DNA of 64,000 nucleotides from AC-32 sp963716865 (GTDB lineage: Bacteria; Actinomycetota; Thermoleophilia; Gaiellales; Gaiellaceae), in NCBI GenBank assembly GCA_963716865.1, contig CAVQUF010000001.1, forward strand, positions 248,001 through 312,000, given 5' to 3'. A program made the translations under genes and the position numbers. The notes below the pieces were generated by a model. That model did not search any database. It worked only from the letters and a program-made list of their open reading frames with translations, and was not told the DNA's origin. Below are positions 30,501 through 39,610 of this stretch, piece by piece (the first letter of the stretch is position 1; each line of letters starts with the position of its first letter).

Positions 30501-31691
30501 ATGTCTCGATTGCTCATCCTCCAGCAGGCCGCGCTCGTCCTCGCCGTCGCGCTCGCGCTGACCGGGGCGGCGCTCGGCGGCGGTGCCAAGACGCGGAAGC
30601 CCTCGCTCTTCGTCTCGCCGCATGGATCTGGTAGCTCCTGCACCCGCTCGAGGCCGTGCTCGACGTTCGCGCGCGCGTACCGCGTCGCCCGCCCTGGCCA
30701 GGTCGTCCAGGTCGGAGCCGGGAGATACGGCCCGCAGGAGATCCCGGTGGACTCGTCGAAGCGGTCGCGCGCAGACGTCGTCTTCCGGCCCGCGCGCCGC
30801 GCGAAGGTCACCATCGGGTGCCCCTCGGACGGCCGCGGCTGCATCGACATTCTCGGCAGTCACGTCACGATCGCGGGCATGCACGTGACCTCGATGCCGC
30901 CGATCAACGGCTACCCGTGGCAGGGAACGGTCGACACCGAGCGCGGCTCCGACGACGTCACGCTGATCGGCATCGACGCCGGCTCGCTCAATGCCGCCGC
31001 GTCCAACCTCACCGTGATCGGCGGCGACTGGGGGCCCTCGATCGACCCGTACAACATGCGGATCGTCGAGGAGTGCGTCAACTGCACCTTCAGCGGCCTG
31101 CGGATCCACGACTTCGCCGTCGCCCAGGGCGGGCACTTCGAGTGCCTGACGTTCGAGGGCGGCAGGAACATCACGATCGGGAAGTCCGTGTTCCGCTCCT
31201 GCTCGATCTTCTCGATCTTCGCCAAGCCGGGGAGCAAGATCGACGGCGCGCTGATCGAGAACAACGTCTTCTGGAACCCGCGCCACTTCGGCCTCTCGAA
31301 CGACATCAAGTTCACGGACGGCGGCGGCGGCACCTGCTCGAACATCGTCATCCGCTACAACCTCATCTCGGACGATGTCTACGACAGCTGCGGTGGCCCG
31401 ATCACGGTCGTGGGCAACATCCAGCTCGGCGACGAGGCCAGCTGCGGGCCCGACTGGGACTACAACGTCTTCGTCCGGGCCACCCCGTGCGGGCAGCACG
31501 CGATGCGCGTCACGAACGCGAGGTTCGTCGACGCGGCCAAGGGCAATTTCCGTCTGCGGCGCGGCTCACCGGCGATCAACCACGGCTCACCGGACGTGTA
31601 CCCGCGGCGGGACAAGGACGGCCGACGCAGGCCGATCGGGAAGCGCGCGGACGCCGGCCCGTACGAGATGCCGCTGCCTCGGAGACGCTAG
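30501..31691 (+). CDS. Secreted beta-helix protein 4 (short form, no N-terminal domain)
   Basis: 396 residues, intact: a signal peptide (1-27) directly followed by the beta-helix domain, with SLFVSPHGSGSSCTRSRPC at the start, PGQVVQVGAGRYGPQ and the family signature HFECLTF and FRSCSIFSIFAKP. The end (RLRRGSPAINHGSPDVYPRR...DAGPYE) is the choice-of-anchor_Q type C-terminus commonly seen in secreted right-handed beta-helix proteins. It starts 4 bp after gene 3, so the two are cotranscribed. It lacks the alpha/beta domain and linker and may be the minimal functional unit. Confidence 0.78.
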   Translation: MSRLLILQQAALVLAVALALTGAALGGGAKTRKPSLFVSPHGSGSSCTRSRPCSTFARAYRVARPGQVVQVGAGRYGPQEIPVDSSKRSRADVVFRPARRAKVTIGCPSDGRGCIDILGSHVTIAGMHVTSMPPINGYPWQGTVDTERGSDDVTLIGIDAGSLNAAASNLTVIGGDWGPSIDPYNMRIVEECVNCTFSGLRIHDFAVAQGGHFECLTFEGGRNITIGKSVFRSCSIFSIFAKPGSKIDGALIENNVFWNPRHFGLSNDIKFTDGGGGTCSNIVIRYNLISDDVYDSCGGPITVVGNIQLGDEASCGPDWDYNVFVRATPCGQHAMRVTNARFVDAAKGNFRLRRGSPAINHGSPDVYPRRDKDGRRRPIGKRADAGPYEMPLPRRR

Positions 31692-31695
31692 GCGC

Positions 31696-32870
31696 TCAGA
31701 AGCCGCGCCGTACCGCGAGGTACGGGATCAGCGCGAGCTCGACGAGGCCCGGCAGCATGTCGTCGAGCGCGAACACGGCCTCGGTGTCCGAGCGACGGAC
31801 GGTCCGCAGATAGTCCCGGAGCCGGCGCCGGCGCGAGGGATCTCGAGCACTCCGGTCGGCAGGTCGGTGACGAGCCGCACCCAGCTTCGGCCCGCGACCG
31901 CGCGAGCCGCGTCCACCTGCTCGCCGATCTGGTCGCGGTAGAGGAGGTACGGGAAGTCCACTCCGGCGCACGAGCCGAGCGTGTGGTACCCCCACGTGCG
32001 GGCGTTGACGTCGAGCAGCTTCGGGCGGCCGTCGCGGGGATCGAGCTTGAACTCGAGCTCGACCAGGCCGTAGTAGCCGATCGAGCGCAGGAACGTCTTC
32101 GAGAGCTCCTCGAGCGAGTCCATCTCGACCGTGCGGACGTACGTGCTCGCACGCCCGAACTCGGGCGGGTGCTGACGGCGCCGCTGCGCGACCATGCTCG
32201 CGAGCGCCTCTCCGTCCCGGAAGAGCGCGCAGTACGCGTACTGGCTCTCGCCGCCGCCGGGGATCAGCTCCTGCACGATCACCTCTCCGGGGCCGACGAG
32301 CTGCGCCGCGCGCTGCACGAGCGCCTGGAGCTCGTCGCGGCTGTCTGCGCGCCACGCCTTGTCCTTGGTCTTGTGGACGAAGTTCTCCTTGATCGCGGGC
32401 TTGATCGCCCACGGCGGCTCGCCGTCGACGTCCGCGACCTGCTCGGCGCGTTCCAGGCGCCACGTGCGCGGGGTCGGGATCCCGAGCTCCTCCGCGCGCG
32501 CGTACGTGTTCCGCTTGTCGCAGGCCCAGCGGACCACGTCCCACGGCGGCGTCGGCACGCGCAGGACCTCGCCGAGCCGCTCGCGCTCGACCGCGAACGC
32601 CGCCACGTGCTCGTCGCGCGTCGGGAACAGGACCCAGCCGTCGAGCCCGAACCGCTTCGCCGCGGCCAGCGTCGCCTCCACGGCGACCGCCCCGTCCCGG
32701 AGATCGGGCACCCGCAGGGAGTGGGTCGCGTAGCGGGAGAACTTCCCCACCGAGCGCTCGTCGTCCACGACGCAGGTCGGGATGCCGTGCCGCCCGAGGC
32801 TGCGGATGATCCCGAGCCCCTGGTAGTCGCCGCCGACGACGATCGCGCCGACGGGGCGGTCTTCCGTCAC
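31696..32870 (-). CDS. ATP-grasp ligase (carbamoyl-phosphate-synthase-like), C-terminal frameshift
   Basis: GTG 32870 overlaps the stop of the upstream monooxygenase (GTGA). A pre-ATP-grasp Rossmann part (AIVVGGDYQGLGIIRSLGRH) precedes an ATP-grasp domain with KPAIKENF, VIVQELIPGGGESQYAY and the metal site LLDVNARTWGYHTL. Near 31830 the frame changes, and the natural tail (DTEAVFALDDMLPGLVELAL) continues to TGA 31696. Proteins of this type ligate a carboxylate to an amine and occur in exopolysaccharide and peptide-modification loci. Here it may attach an amino acid to a sugar or lipid. It ends 4 bp from the convergent beta-helix gene 4. Confidence 0.75.
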
Positions 32871-34012
32871 GCGGAGACGGAGCGGGCCAGCGACCGGCCC
32901 GACCACCACGTGCCCGAGACGAAGCGCATCAGCGGGCCGAAGCTCCATGCGGCGGGCGCGCCGAGGAAGTGCAGGCGTGACACGGACGACTCGAGCCCGC
33001 GGCCGAGCACCGGATAGCCGTTGGCGCACCTGACCGCGGAGACGAGCTCGTCGCTGAGGAATCCGTAGCCGCGGAGGTCGACGCGGTAGCCCGTGCCGAG
33101 CACGACGTGGTCGACGTGGCGGGTCGTCGCGTCGTCGAGCTCGAGCTCGACACCGTTGCCGTTGCGGGCCTCGACCACCGCGCGCCCGGTCGTCAGCGGC
33201 ACGTCGATCAGTCGGCTCTGCAGCCACTTTGCGCCCGCGGGACGGATCGCGCGCCGCGCCATCGCGTCCTGGGCCGAGCGCGGCAGGTGGCGGAACGCGT
33301 CCGGGACGGCGAGCAGGCGGCTCAGGCCGATCGGGCCGACGTCGGTCGGCGCGTAGAAGACGGGCTTGAACGGGCCGAGCTTCCGCTGGATCACGCCGCC
33401 CTTGAGCCAGTTGAGCGTGGGCCGGCGCGCGATCACCTCGACCTGTGCGCCCGACTCGTGGAGCAGCGCCGCCGACTCGAGCGCGCTCTGGCCGCCGCCG
33501 ACGACGATCACGTTCCGGCCGGCGAAGCGCGAGAAGTCTCGCGCGCTGCGAGGAGTGCGTGACGGCGTGCGCCGGCAGGCCGTCGAACTCCGCGGGCCGC
33601 CTCGCGAAGGGCTCGATGCCCGCGGCGATGACCATCCGTCCCGCCCGCAGGATCGCTCGTCGTCGTCGGTCGTGACGACGAAGCCCTCGCCGTCTGCGCT
33701 CGACCGAGTGATCCGCCGGGCGTCGACGTCGGGAGCGACGCGCTCCTGCACCCAGCGGCCGTACTCGACGAAGTGCTCGAGCGGGATCGGCGCGTCGAAG
33801 CTCGCGCCGTTCTCGGCCTTGTAGGCGTCGAGCGTCAGCGGCCCCGACGGATACGCGATGTGCGACGCCTCCCAGCGCGAGCGCAGCAGCATCCCGCGCG
33901 GCATCCAGTGCCAGAACGACATCGGGTCGCCGAAGATGCGGACGTCCACGCCGTCGAGGGCCCGCAGGTGCGCCGCGGCCGCGAGCCCGTACGGGCCGGC
34001 GCCCACGATCAC
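32867..34012 (-). CDS. Flavin-dependent monooxygenase (NAD(P)-binding), with compensating frameshifts
   Basis: The N-terminus holds the FAD Rossmann motif IVGAGPYGLAAAAHL and a central second dinucleotide site VIVVGGGQSALESAALL (NADPH). SFWHWMPRGMLLRSRW and the late LGTGYRVDL are also typical of the FAD/NAD(P)-binding oxidoreductases related to lysine/ornithine N-hydroxylases and BVMOs. Between about 33655 and 33550 the sequence runs in another frame, where RMVIAAGIEPFARRPAEFDG can be read. Two opposite indels thus restore the frame. The true start may lie some residues upstream (DAVACDV precedes). It is coupled to the ATP-grasp gene. The substrate is unknown. Confidence 0.72.
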   Translation of the reverse strand: MIVGAGPYGLAAAAHLRALDGVDVRIFGDPMSFWHWMPRGMLLRSRWEASHIAYPSGPLTLDAYKAENGASFDAPIPLEHFVEYGRWVQERVAPDVDARRITRSSADGEGFVVTTDDDERSCGRDGWSSPRASSPSRGGPRSSTACRRTPSRTPRSARDFSRFAGRNVIVVGGGQSALESAALLHESGAQVEVIARRPTLNWLKGGVIQRKLGPFKPVFYAPTDVGPIGLSRLLAVPDAFRHLPRSAQDAMARRAIRPAGAKWLQSRLIDVPLTTGRAVVEARNGNGVELELDDATTRHVDHVVLGTGYRVDLRGYGFLSDELVSAVRCANGYPVLGRGLESSVSRLHFLGAPAAWSFGPLMRFVSGTWWSGRSLARSVSA

Positions 34013-34221
34013 GACATCGCAGGCGACGGCGTCGCGGGTGCCTCACCGTTCGAGCGTTCAGGCGATCGTTCGTCCATATCTGGGCCAGCCGCATCCGCCG
34101 CGGACGCGGCGCTTCGGCTCTCAGCTTGGCATCAGGGTACGTGCTCTCCAACTGGACGTTATGCCAGTGTGGCGGGTCGCCGCGAACCCAGAATGTGACG
34201 AGAGTGATCCGAGGATCAGGT

Positions 34222-35562
34222 ATGGCTGAGCCGTCGCCGGCCGGCGCCGAGGCGGCACCCGGCACGCTGGCTCGCCTGCTCCAGCCGGTCGACCCACCCG
34301 GGATCGACAGCGGACCCGGGGACGGGGCTCCGGCCTGGTTGAAGTCCGACGACTGGCGCGTCCTGGCCCGGCCACGCGCTCTCGAGGCGACGGCGAGGAG
34401 CTCGCCCGTTTCGAGCTCGCGGCCGGCGCGACTGCGGCCGTTCGCGCGACGAGCGACGGCACGGTGCGCGTGCCCTTCGACCTCGACGAGGCCTACGCCA
34501 ACTACGTCACCGAGCGGTGGCTCGACCATGCCGACGACGACCGCGCTCAGCGCCGGCCAGCTCGGCTTCTACTACAAGGTGAAGCGGTTCTTCCCGCGCC
34601 GCTGCTTCTCGCCGCTCGGCGCATGCTTCGTGCGCTGGATCGGGCCTGCCCGACTTCCCGCGCTGGCCGTTCGACGATTCGGTCGTCAGCCTCGTCCGGC
34701 TCTACGCGCTCTGCCTGCTCGTGGCGGCCGACAAGGACGAGCTGCGAGTTCCGCTGGTTCTGGCCCGACACACACCGCGCTGCCCTGATGCTCACGCACG
34801 ACGTCGAGTCGGCGGAGGGCCTGCAGCTCGCCGTCGAGATCGCCGACCTCGAGCAGGAGCGCGGCTTCGTCTCCTCCTTCAACGTCGTCGGCGCGCAGTA
34901 CCCGATCGACCACGGCGTCCTGCGCGAGCTCAGGGGCGGCGGCTTCGAGATCGGGCTGCACGGGCTCCACCACGACCGCTCGCTCTTCTCGTCGCGCGAG
35001 GAGTTCGAGCGCCAGCTGCCGGGGCTCGCCGAAGCGTCCCGCGAGCTCCGAGGCCGAGGGCTTCCGTTCACCCGCGACGCATCGCGTCGTCGACTGGCTC
35101 TCGGAGCTGCCGGTCTCATACGACGGGACGATGTTCCACTCCGACCCCTACGAGCCCCAGCCGGGCGGCTGCCTCACGCTCTGGCCGTTCGCGCTCGGGC
35201 CACTGGTCGAGCTGCCATACACGCTGCCGCAGGACCACACGCTCTTCACGCTGCTGCGCCAGCGCTCGCCGGAGACGTGGCTCCGCCAGGTCGACGCGAT
35301 CGTCGAGCGCTTCGGACTCGTCCACTGCCTCAGCCATCCCGACCGCGGCTACCTCGGCGACGCCAATAAGCGCGCGATCTACGTCGAGTTCCTCGACGGG
35401 CTCGCGGAGCGACCCGGGCTCTGGCGCGCGCTCCCGCGCGAGATCGCCGACTGGTGGAACCGCCGACGTCCGACGGAGGCGGCCCTCGGCACGATCCGGC
35501 GCCAGGGCGACGGCGCGGTGCTCGAGCCACCGGTCGCACGATCTGGACCAACTGGGGATTGA
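34222..35562 (+). CDS. Polysaccharide deacetylase-like protein, multiply frameshifted
   Basis: ATG 34222 opens MAEPSPAGAEAAPGTLARLL. The protein must be pieced together from all three frames, with at least five shifts between about 34400 and 35070; from 35131 to TGA 35562 it is open. Deacetylase features: ALMLTHDVESAEG (metal Asp of the NodB motif 1 region), FEIGLHGLHHDRSLF (HxxxH-type metal ligands) and the tail region YDGTMFHSDPYEPQ. The family removes N- or O-acetyl groups from glycans. Next to deacetylase-like modules in the giant proteins, deacetylation of the surface polymer is likely. It may be a decaying gene given the number of breaks. Confidence 0.6.
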
Positions 35563-35595
35563 GCGCCGTACGAGCAGTCCCCTAAGCTCGGACGC

Positions 35596-36234
35596 ATGTG
35601 GCTTCCCTCTCGGGCTCGCGCAGCCCGGCACCATCGAAGGCTCGAAGGTCTGTTCCCGGGCCTTGCGGCGGCGACGAATGCGGCACGCGAGGAGCTGACG
35701 GAACAGCACCAGCGCTATGTAACCGAGGTGAGTGCGCCCAAGCACGCGGTCTCGCTGGAGCTGGCTTCGTTCCTGCTCGCGTTCTGCCGAGAGAGGAATC
35801 CCGCCGAGGTGCTCGACCTGGGGTCGGGATTCAGCTCATACGTGCTACGGCTCTACGCCGCCGGGTCCGGTGTCGCGGTGACCTCGGTGGACACGGATGC
35901 CAGCTGGCTCGATCGCAGCCGCAGTTTCTGCGAGGGCCTGCCGGAAGGCCGCTTCATGACCTGGCGTGACTTCGGGAGCTGGTTCCCCGAGCAAGGCAGT
36001 TACGACGTCGTCCTCCACGACATGGGCGACATGATCGAACGAGTCACCACTCTGCCTCAGGCCCTCATGCTCACACGGCACGGCGGCTATGCCGTTCTCG
36101 ACGACGTGCACAAGGCCGGCTACGGCCGGTACGCGCGTGAGATCGTCGACGCGTCGGCGAACTGGTACCTGGACCTGAGCAAGATCACGTACGACGGTCT
36201 GGGCCGCTTCTCGTATCTCGTGAAGAGGATCTAA
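35596..36234 (+). CDS. Class I SAM-dependent methyltransferase-like protein
   Basis: 212 residues. AEVLDLGSGFSSYVLRLYA (about residues 75-93) is a clear SAM motif I, TSVDTDASWLDRS motif II, and SYDVVLHDMGDM the post-II acidic region. GGYAVLDDVHKAGYG matches motif III of small O-methyltransferase-like proteins. TAAGCT at 35583-35588 lies seven bases before the ATG, so a leaderless message is possible. It stands between the deacetylase-like and toroid genes, so glycan methylation is the simplest role. The substrate is not visible. Confidence 0.7.
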   Translation: MWLPSRARAARHHRRLEGLFPGLAAATNAAREELTEQHQRYVTEVSAPKHAVSLELASFLLAFCRERNPAEVLDLGSGFSSYVLRLYAAGSGVAVTSVDTDASWLDRSRSFCEGLPEGRFMTWRDFGSWFPEQGSYDVVLHDMGDMIERVTTLPQALMLTRHGGYAVLDDVHKAGYGRYAREIVDASANWYLDLSKITYDGLGRFSYLVKRI

Positions 36235-36242
36235 GCCGTCCC

Positions 36243-37346
36243 TCAGCCGCCGAAGTTCTCCCGGCCGCACCAGGCCTCGAGCAGCCAGCCGAGCTCGTAG
36301 GGGCGACAGGTCGCGTTGAGCTCGACCCGGTGGCCGGTCCGGGCCAGGCCGTGGCCGAGGAGGAACGACGCGGCGGTGTTCGCGTACAGCAGCGTGCGGT
36401 CGAGCGGCCGCCTGCGGCGGATCGACCGGTAGATCAGCTCCTCGCGTTCGTCCACCATCTCGAGGCCTAGCTCGTTATGCCCGTCGATCCAGCGCAGGCC
36501 GTGGCGAGCGGCCTCGGCGTAGCGCGACTCGCCGCTCGCCTCGGCGAGCTGCAGCAGCGCCATCGGCGCCATCGCGTGCTGGTGCACGGAGTAGACCTCG
36601 TACGGCTCGACGACGCCGCCCCGGCGCACGTCGTAGAGCCACGGCCAGCCGCCGTCCGGAAGCTGCAGCGCGATCAGGCGGTCGGCGACAGCGCGAGCGG
36701 CGGCGAGCGCCCTCTCGTCGCCGTTCTTCGCAGCCGCCGCCAGCGCGAGCGTCCCGTAGCTCTCGGTCGCGAAATTCGCGAACCGGCGGCGCGGGTGCGA
36801 TCCGCCGTAGTGGTAGAGGAGGCCCGTCGCCGGGTCGAGCCGGCCGGCCAGCTCGTCGAGCGCGGCCCGCAAGAGACGGGCACCGCCGTCCGAGCCCCGC
36901 GCGACGTCGTGAAGCGCCAGCCCGAGGACGAGCCAGGAGACCTCCTGCCCCTCGTGCGCGGGGAGTCCACCCGCGGCGGCGAACGCCCGCTCCGCTCTCG
37001 CGACCAGGTCGTCGGCCTCGACGGCAGGACCACGGACGGCGTCGGCCCAGAGGTACAGGCCGAAGTCGCCCGGGTGCAGCTCGGGCGACCCGAGCTCGGC
37101 CCACAGCGCGGCGCGGATCCCGTCGAGGTCGAAGTCGTGCTCCAGACCGCTCCCCTCGGCCTTGGCGAGCCCGATGTACGTCATCAGCGAGTAGCGAAGC
37201 GACCGCCCGTGGGGCGTGCGCTCTCCGCGCACCCGCTCGAGGCAGAACAGCCCGTCGTCGCGCTGCATCCGATGCAGGAAACGGATCGCCCTCGAGATCA
37301 GCCTCGAGACGTCGTGTTCGTCCCCGGGCAAGAGGCTCCGGATCAT
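36243..37346 (-). CDS. (alpha/alpha) toroid protein, glycan epimerase/lyase-like, function uncertain
   Basis: From ATG 37346 about 367 residues of regular helical hairpins. Aromatic/glycine caps recur, such as LQLPDGGWPWLYDVRRG and YSVHQHAMAPMALLQLAE, the pattern of six-hairpin glycosidase-like and C5-epimerase or terpenoid-cyclase-like toroids. No catalytic motif can be assigned with certainty. An upstream start at 37439 would overlap the divergent GT4 gene and is less likely. In this context a cytosolic enzyme acting on a glycan intermediate, or a partner of the uronic-acid pathway, is plausible. Confidence 0.6.
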   Translation of the reverse strand: MIRSLLPGDEHDVSRLISRAIRFLHRMQRDDGLFCLERVRGERTPHGRSLRYSLMTYIGLAKAEGSGLEHDFDLDGIRAALWAELGSPELHPGDFGLYLWADAVRGPAVEADDLVARAERAFAAAGGLPAHEGQEVSWLVLGLALHDVARGSDGGARLLRAALDELAGRLDPATGLLYHYGGSHPRRRFANFATESYGTLALAAAAKNGDERALAAARAVADRLIALQLPDGGWPWLYDVRRGGVVEPYEVYSVHQHAMAPMALLQLAEASGESRYAEAARHGLRWIDGHNELGLEMVDEREELIYRSIRRRRPLDRTLLYANTAASFLLGHGLARTGHRVELNATCRPYELGWLLEAWCGRENFGG

Positions 37347-37437
37347 AGGTCGGCGACCGGCCTGAGCCCGAAACTGGCCATTCAGCCAGTGCGGAAGCGG
37401 AACGCGAGTTCCTACGATCAATTGCGGGGTGTCCGGC

Positions 37438-38812
37438 ATGGTGACTACACCAGGGTCGATGCGCAGCGTGCTGCTGCTCGCGTACTACTTCCCTCCACTG
37501 GGCGGTGGCGGCGTGCAGCGTTCGCTCGCCTTCACGCGCCATCTGCCGGGGTTCGGCTACCGCCCCGTCGTCGTCACGGGACCGGCGGCCGGGGCCGTGC
37601 AGTGGGGGCCGGTGGACGGAACGCTCGCCGACCGTGTTCCCGAGGGGACCGACGTCGTCCGGATCGACGGGCCCGAGCCCGCCCGGACCGTTGGCTGGCG
37701 CTGCCGTGCAGAGCGGTGGCTCCGCGTCGAGGAGCCGTTCTCGCGCTGGTGGGTGGACGGGGCCGTCGAGTCGGCGCGCGACCGCGCCGGGGCGGTTGAC
37801 GTCGTGTACGCGTCGATGTCGCCGTTCGAGACCGGCCGGGCCGCGGCCCGCATCGCAGCGGAGGCCGGGAAGCCGTGGGTCGCAGACCTGCGCGACCCCT
37901 GGGCGCTCGACGACTGGCTCGTCTTCCCGACCGGCCTGCACCGCCGGCTCGAGCTGTGGACGATGCGCCGGACGCTCTCGACCGCGGCCGCGATCGTGAT
38001 GAACACGCCCGAGGCGACCGAGCAGCTTCTCCGGCACGCGCCGGAGCTGGGCGACAGGCCCGTGCTCACGATCCCGAACGGGTTCGACCCCGAAGACTTC
38101 GAAGCCGCCCTGCCGGCGCACGACCCTGCCGTCTTCCGGATCGTCCACGCCGGCCACGTGCACACGGGCCGCGAGACGAGCACCACCCGCCTCGGCCGGC
38201 GCGTGCTCCGCGGGGCCGCTCGCGGCCTCGACACGCAGACGCGGTCGCACCTCCACCTCGTGCGAGCCCTTGAGCTGCTGCTCGAGCGGCGCCCCGACCT
38301 GCGGGGACGGATCGAGGTCGAGCTCGTCGGCCCGCTCTCGGACGCGGAGCGGTCGAGACTTCCGGACTACGTGTTCTCGCGCGGGTACCTGTCGCACCGC
38401 GAGACCATCGGGCGCCTGCGCTCCGCCGATCTCCTTTTCCTGCCGATGCACGACCTGGCGGACGGGCTGCGCGCCCGCATCGTCCCCGGGAAGGCCTACG
38501 AGTACCTTGCCGCGGGCACGCCGATCCTCGGCGCCGTCCCCTCCGGAGACGCGCGCGAGCTCCTGGAGGCGGCCGGCAACGCGGACGTCTGCGCGCCCGA
38601 CGACGCCGGGGCCATGAGCCGCGCGATCGAGCGCCGGGTGGACGACTGGGCCGCGGGCACGCCGGCTGCGGCGCCGAACCCGCTCGTCGTGCGCCGCTTC
38701 GAGCGAGGGCGGCTGACGAGCGACCTGGCGGACGTGTTCGACCTCGTGCTCGGCGGCGCCAGCGGAGACCAGGGCCCCTCGCCCCCTCACGACCACGGAG
38801 GCGGCGTCGTGA
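37438..38812 (+). CDS. Family 4 glycosyltransferase (GT-B), probable frameshift at 3' end
   Basis: LLLAYYFPPLGGGGVQRSLAF (start about 37459 or 37438) is the canonical GT4 opening with the glycine-rich loop. VADLRDPWALDDWL and LTIPNGFDPEDF lie at the domain junction, and PGKAYEYLAAGTPIL holds the E-x7-E donor site. The frame runs on into the next GT2 gene, but one base shift in the C/G-rich stretch 38770-38790 would give TTTEAAS and a TGA at 38810-38812. That TGA overlaps GTG 38809, the same GTGA junction that separates GT2 from the flippase. I therefore read these as separate genes. It is the first gene of a three-gene operon. Confidence 0.8.
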
Positions 38813-39610
38813 TCGCGATGGTCGTCCTCACGTACAACCGGCTGCACCTCCTGAAGAAGTGCGTGGAGAACGTGCTCCTGCGGACGTCGGACCTCACGAC
38901 CACGATCGTCGTCTGGAACAACGCCTCCACCGACGGGACGAGCGAGTACCTTGCCTCGCTCGACCACCCGCGGATCCGCGTCGTCAACCACGACGCCAAC
39001 ATCGGCCAGAGCGCCTACGCGCGTGCGTTCCGCGAGACGACGGAGCCGTACATGCTCGAGCTCGACGACGACATGATCGACGCGCCGCCGGACTGGGACC
39101 GCACGATGCTCGAGGCGTACCAGGCGCTCCCGAAGGTGGGCTTCCTGCAGGCGCGGCTCGCCGACGACGGGCTCAGCCCGGGCTCCGACCTCTTCTACCG
39201 GATCAACAAGGACCAGTACGAGCTGAAAGAGGTGCCCGGGACGCGCTACAAGATCTGGCAGGGCGGCCCGGTGGGCGGCGGCTGCACGATCACCGACCGC
39301 GAGCTGCACGACCGGGTCGGCGGCTTCGTCGAGAACACGAAGCTCGTCTTCTTCTACGAGGACCAGGAGTACGTCCACGCGATTCGCAAGCTCGGCCTCG
39401 AGACGGCCGTGCTCGACGACGTCGAGGTCTTCCACGCCGGCGGTGAGCACTACGCCGAGATCGTGCCGGAGCGCTACGTCTTCTGGCACGCCGACCGGGA
39501 GCCAGCGGCGCAAGGACACGGTCAAGCGCATTCTGCTCGCCGTGCCGTTCGTCGCGCCGCTGAACGCGAGCCGCGGCTGGTTCCAGCCGCCGGAACCGCG
39601 CAAGTCGTGA
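38809..39610 (+). CDS. Family 2 glycosyltransferase, one-base frameshift near the 3' end
   Basis: GTG 38809 opens MVIAMVVLTYNRLHLLKKCV. VVWNNASTDGTSEYL, MLELDDDMIDAPPDW (DDD metal site) and VGGGCTITDRELHDRVGGF follow as in GT-A family 2 enzymes. FFYEDQEYVHAIRKLG is the acceptor-side ED motif. Near 39505 one extra C moves the frame; the natural C-terminus then reads KDTVKRILLAVPFVAPLNAS and ends at TGA 39608-39610, overlapping the flippase GTG at 39607. The sugar specificity is unknown. Confidence 0.8.

Noticed and set aside
36475..39603. A 1,042-codon open frame on the minus strand
   Set aside because: It crosses the toroid gene out of frame and runs antisense to GT4 and GT2, with arginine/histidine-rich shadow composition.
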